Assembly: GCA_002690455.1 (NCBI GenBank)
Contig: NZET01000021.1
Span: 34,227-78,466, forward strand
Origin: Kiloniella sp.
GTDB taxonomy: Bacteria > Pseudomonadota > Alphaproteobacteria > UBA7985
DNA length: 44,240 bases
Reading direction: 5' to 3'
The position numbers and the translations under genes were made by a program. Every line of letters starts with the position of its first letter. Within the stretch, counting starts at the first letter, position 1. Shown piece after piece: positions 44,141 to 44,240 of this stretch. Under the pieces are notes generated by a model that saw nothing but the letters and a program-made list of their open reading frames with translations, was not told where the DNA came from and did not search any database.

Positions 44141-44240
44141 GTGAATGTCAGCGAGAAAATCGTTGCGGACTTTGTTGCGAACGAAGTCAGTTTCATCACG
44201 ACCGTGCCGTGCAAACAGCTGGGTGGTGTGATTGATGCGG
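44141..44240 (+). CDS. start of a sulfopyruvate decarboxylase alpha-like (ComD) gene, cut by window edge
   Basis: Only the first 33 residues are visible, from GTG 44141 with a strong GGAGGA six bases upstream. The sequence MNVSEKIVADFVANEVSF then TTVPCKQLGGVID fits the N-terminus of the thiamine-pyrophosphate PYR-domain subunit of sulfopyruvate decarboxylase, whose family pattern is SLPC/SVPC followed by xxLxxxI. Phosphonopyruvate decarboxylases usually have VPDS at this point, so the VPC form favours the sulfo-type enzyme. It would convert 3-sulfopyruvate to sulfoacetaldehyde. The call rests on a short fragment. It starts 126 nt after the DUF2207 gene, with nothing recognisable in between. 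Confidence 0.5.
   Translation, partial: MNVSEKIVADFVANEVSFITTVPCKQLGGVIDA

Noticed and set aside
1-44240. Mobile element, prophage or CRISPR content
   Set aside because: No transposase, integrase, phage gene, terminal inverted repeat or spaced repeat array was seen on either strand.

Overview
The window is a gene-dense stretch of about 60% GC (by eye) that looks like the chromosome of a free-living, probably marine, alphaproteobacterium (Rhodobacterales/Rhodospirillales type). This rests on family content: an N-methylglutamate synthase set (mgsABC) with a GlnT/GmaS-type glutamine synthetase homologue, a fused 5-oxoprolinase, a MalK/MalE/MalF-type transporter, an enolase-superfamily hydroxyproline-betaine-type enzyme, and very short intergenic gaps. 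The species cannot be fixed from the sequence alone. There are 32 protein genes, two of them cut by the window ends. I see no rRNA, tRNA, CRISPR array, insertion sequence or phage gene, and no recognisable transcriptional regulator. No stretch longer than 300 bases lacks a gene.

Region 1 (1-3402, minus strand) is an ABC importer: ATPase, periplasmic binding protein, MalF-type permease (cut off). The binding-protein gene has a stem-loop on each side. Region 2 (3671-13123, plus strand) starts with a duplicated NTF2/SnoaL-fold protein. It continues with a 1030-residue kinase / M23 peptidase / phospho-lyase fusion, overlapped by 4 nt by a fused 5-oxoprolinase-type HyuA-HyuB protein, and an aldehyde dehydrogenase follows. 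The fusion most resembles hydroxylysine kinase plus the vertebrate ammoniophospholyases (ETNPPL/PHYKPL), so the set probably breaks down a hydroxylated amine or amino acid through a phosphorylated intermediate to an aldehyde and then an acid. Region 3 (13172-17817, minus) holds an acyl-CoA ligase, an ECHDC3-like crotonase lacking the usual glutamates, a DMT exporter and a MetC-type PLP lyase. Region 4 (17979-21169) has an M24 peptidase facing an M20 deacylase and a two-cysteine Asp/Glu-racemase or maleate-isomerase-type enzyme.

Region 5 (21411-26791, plus) runs SDR, aldehyde dehydrogenase, cytosolic formylglycine-type sulfatase, SHMT-like PLP enzyme. Region 6 (26830-29593) is a divergent pair, a group II PLP decarboxylase and kynureninase. 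Region 7 (34900-29677, minus) is glutaredoxin-MauE, mgsA, mgsB, mgsC, gmaS: methylamine plus glutamate to gamma-glutamylmethylamide to N-methylglutamate. Region 8 (35090-41297) holds aconitase X, a HpbD-like enolase-superfamily enzyme, a DUF1330 protein, an atypical aldehyde dehydrogenase and a phytanoyl-CoA-type dioxygenase. These look like parts of a hydroxyproline or hydroxyproline-betaine route. Region 9 (41464-44015) is a LemA and DUF2207 membrane pair with a strong sigma-70-type promoter. After it comes the start of a gene resembling the alpha subunit of sulfopyruvate decarboxylase, running off the window.

As a whole the segment is a catabolic block for nitrogen-containing small molecules (methylated amines, modified amino acids, lactams, amides). 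Aldehyde-producing steps are repeatedly paired with aldehyde dehydrogenases. The best candidates for new biology are the trifunctional kinase/M23/phospho-lyase with its coupled oxoprolinase, and the aconitase X / enolase-superfamily / dioxygenase group.
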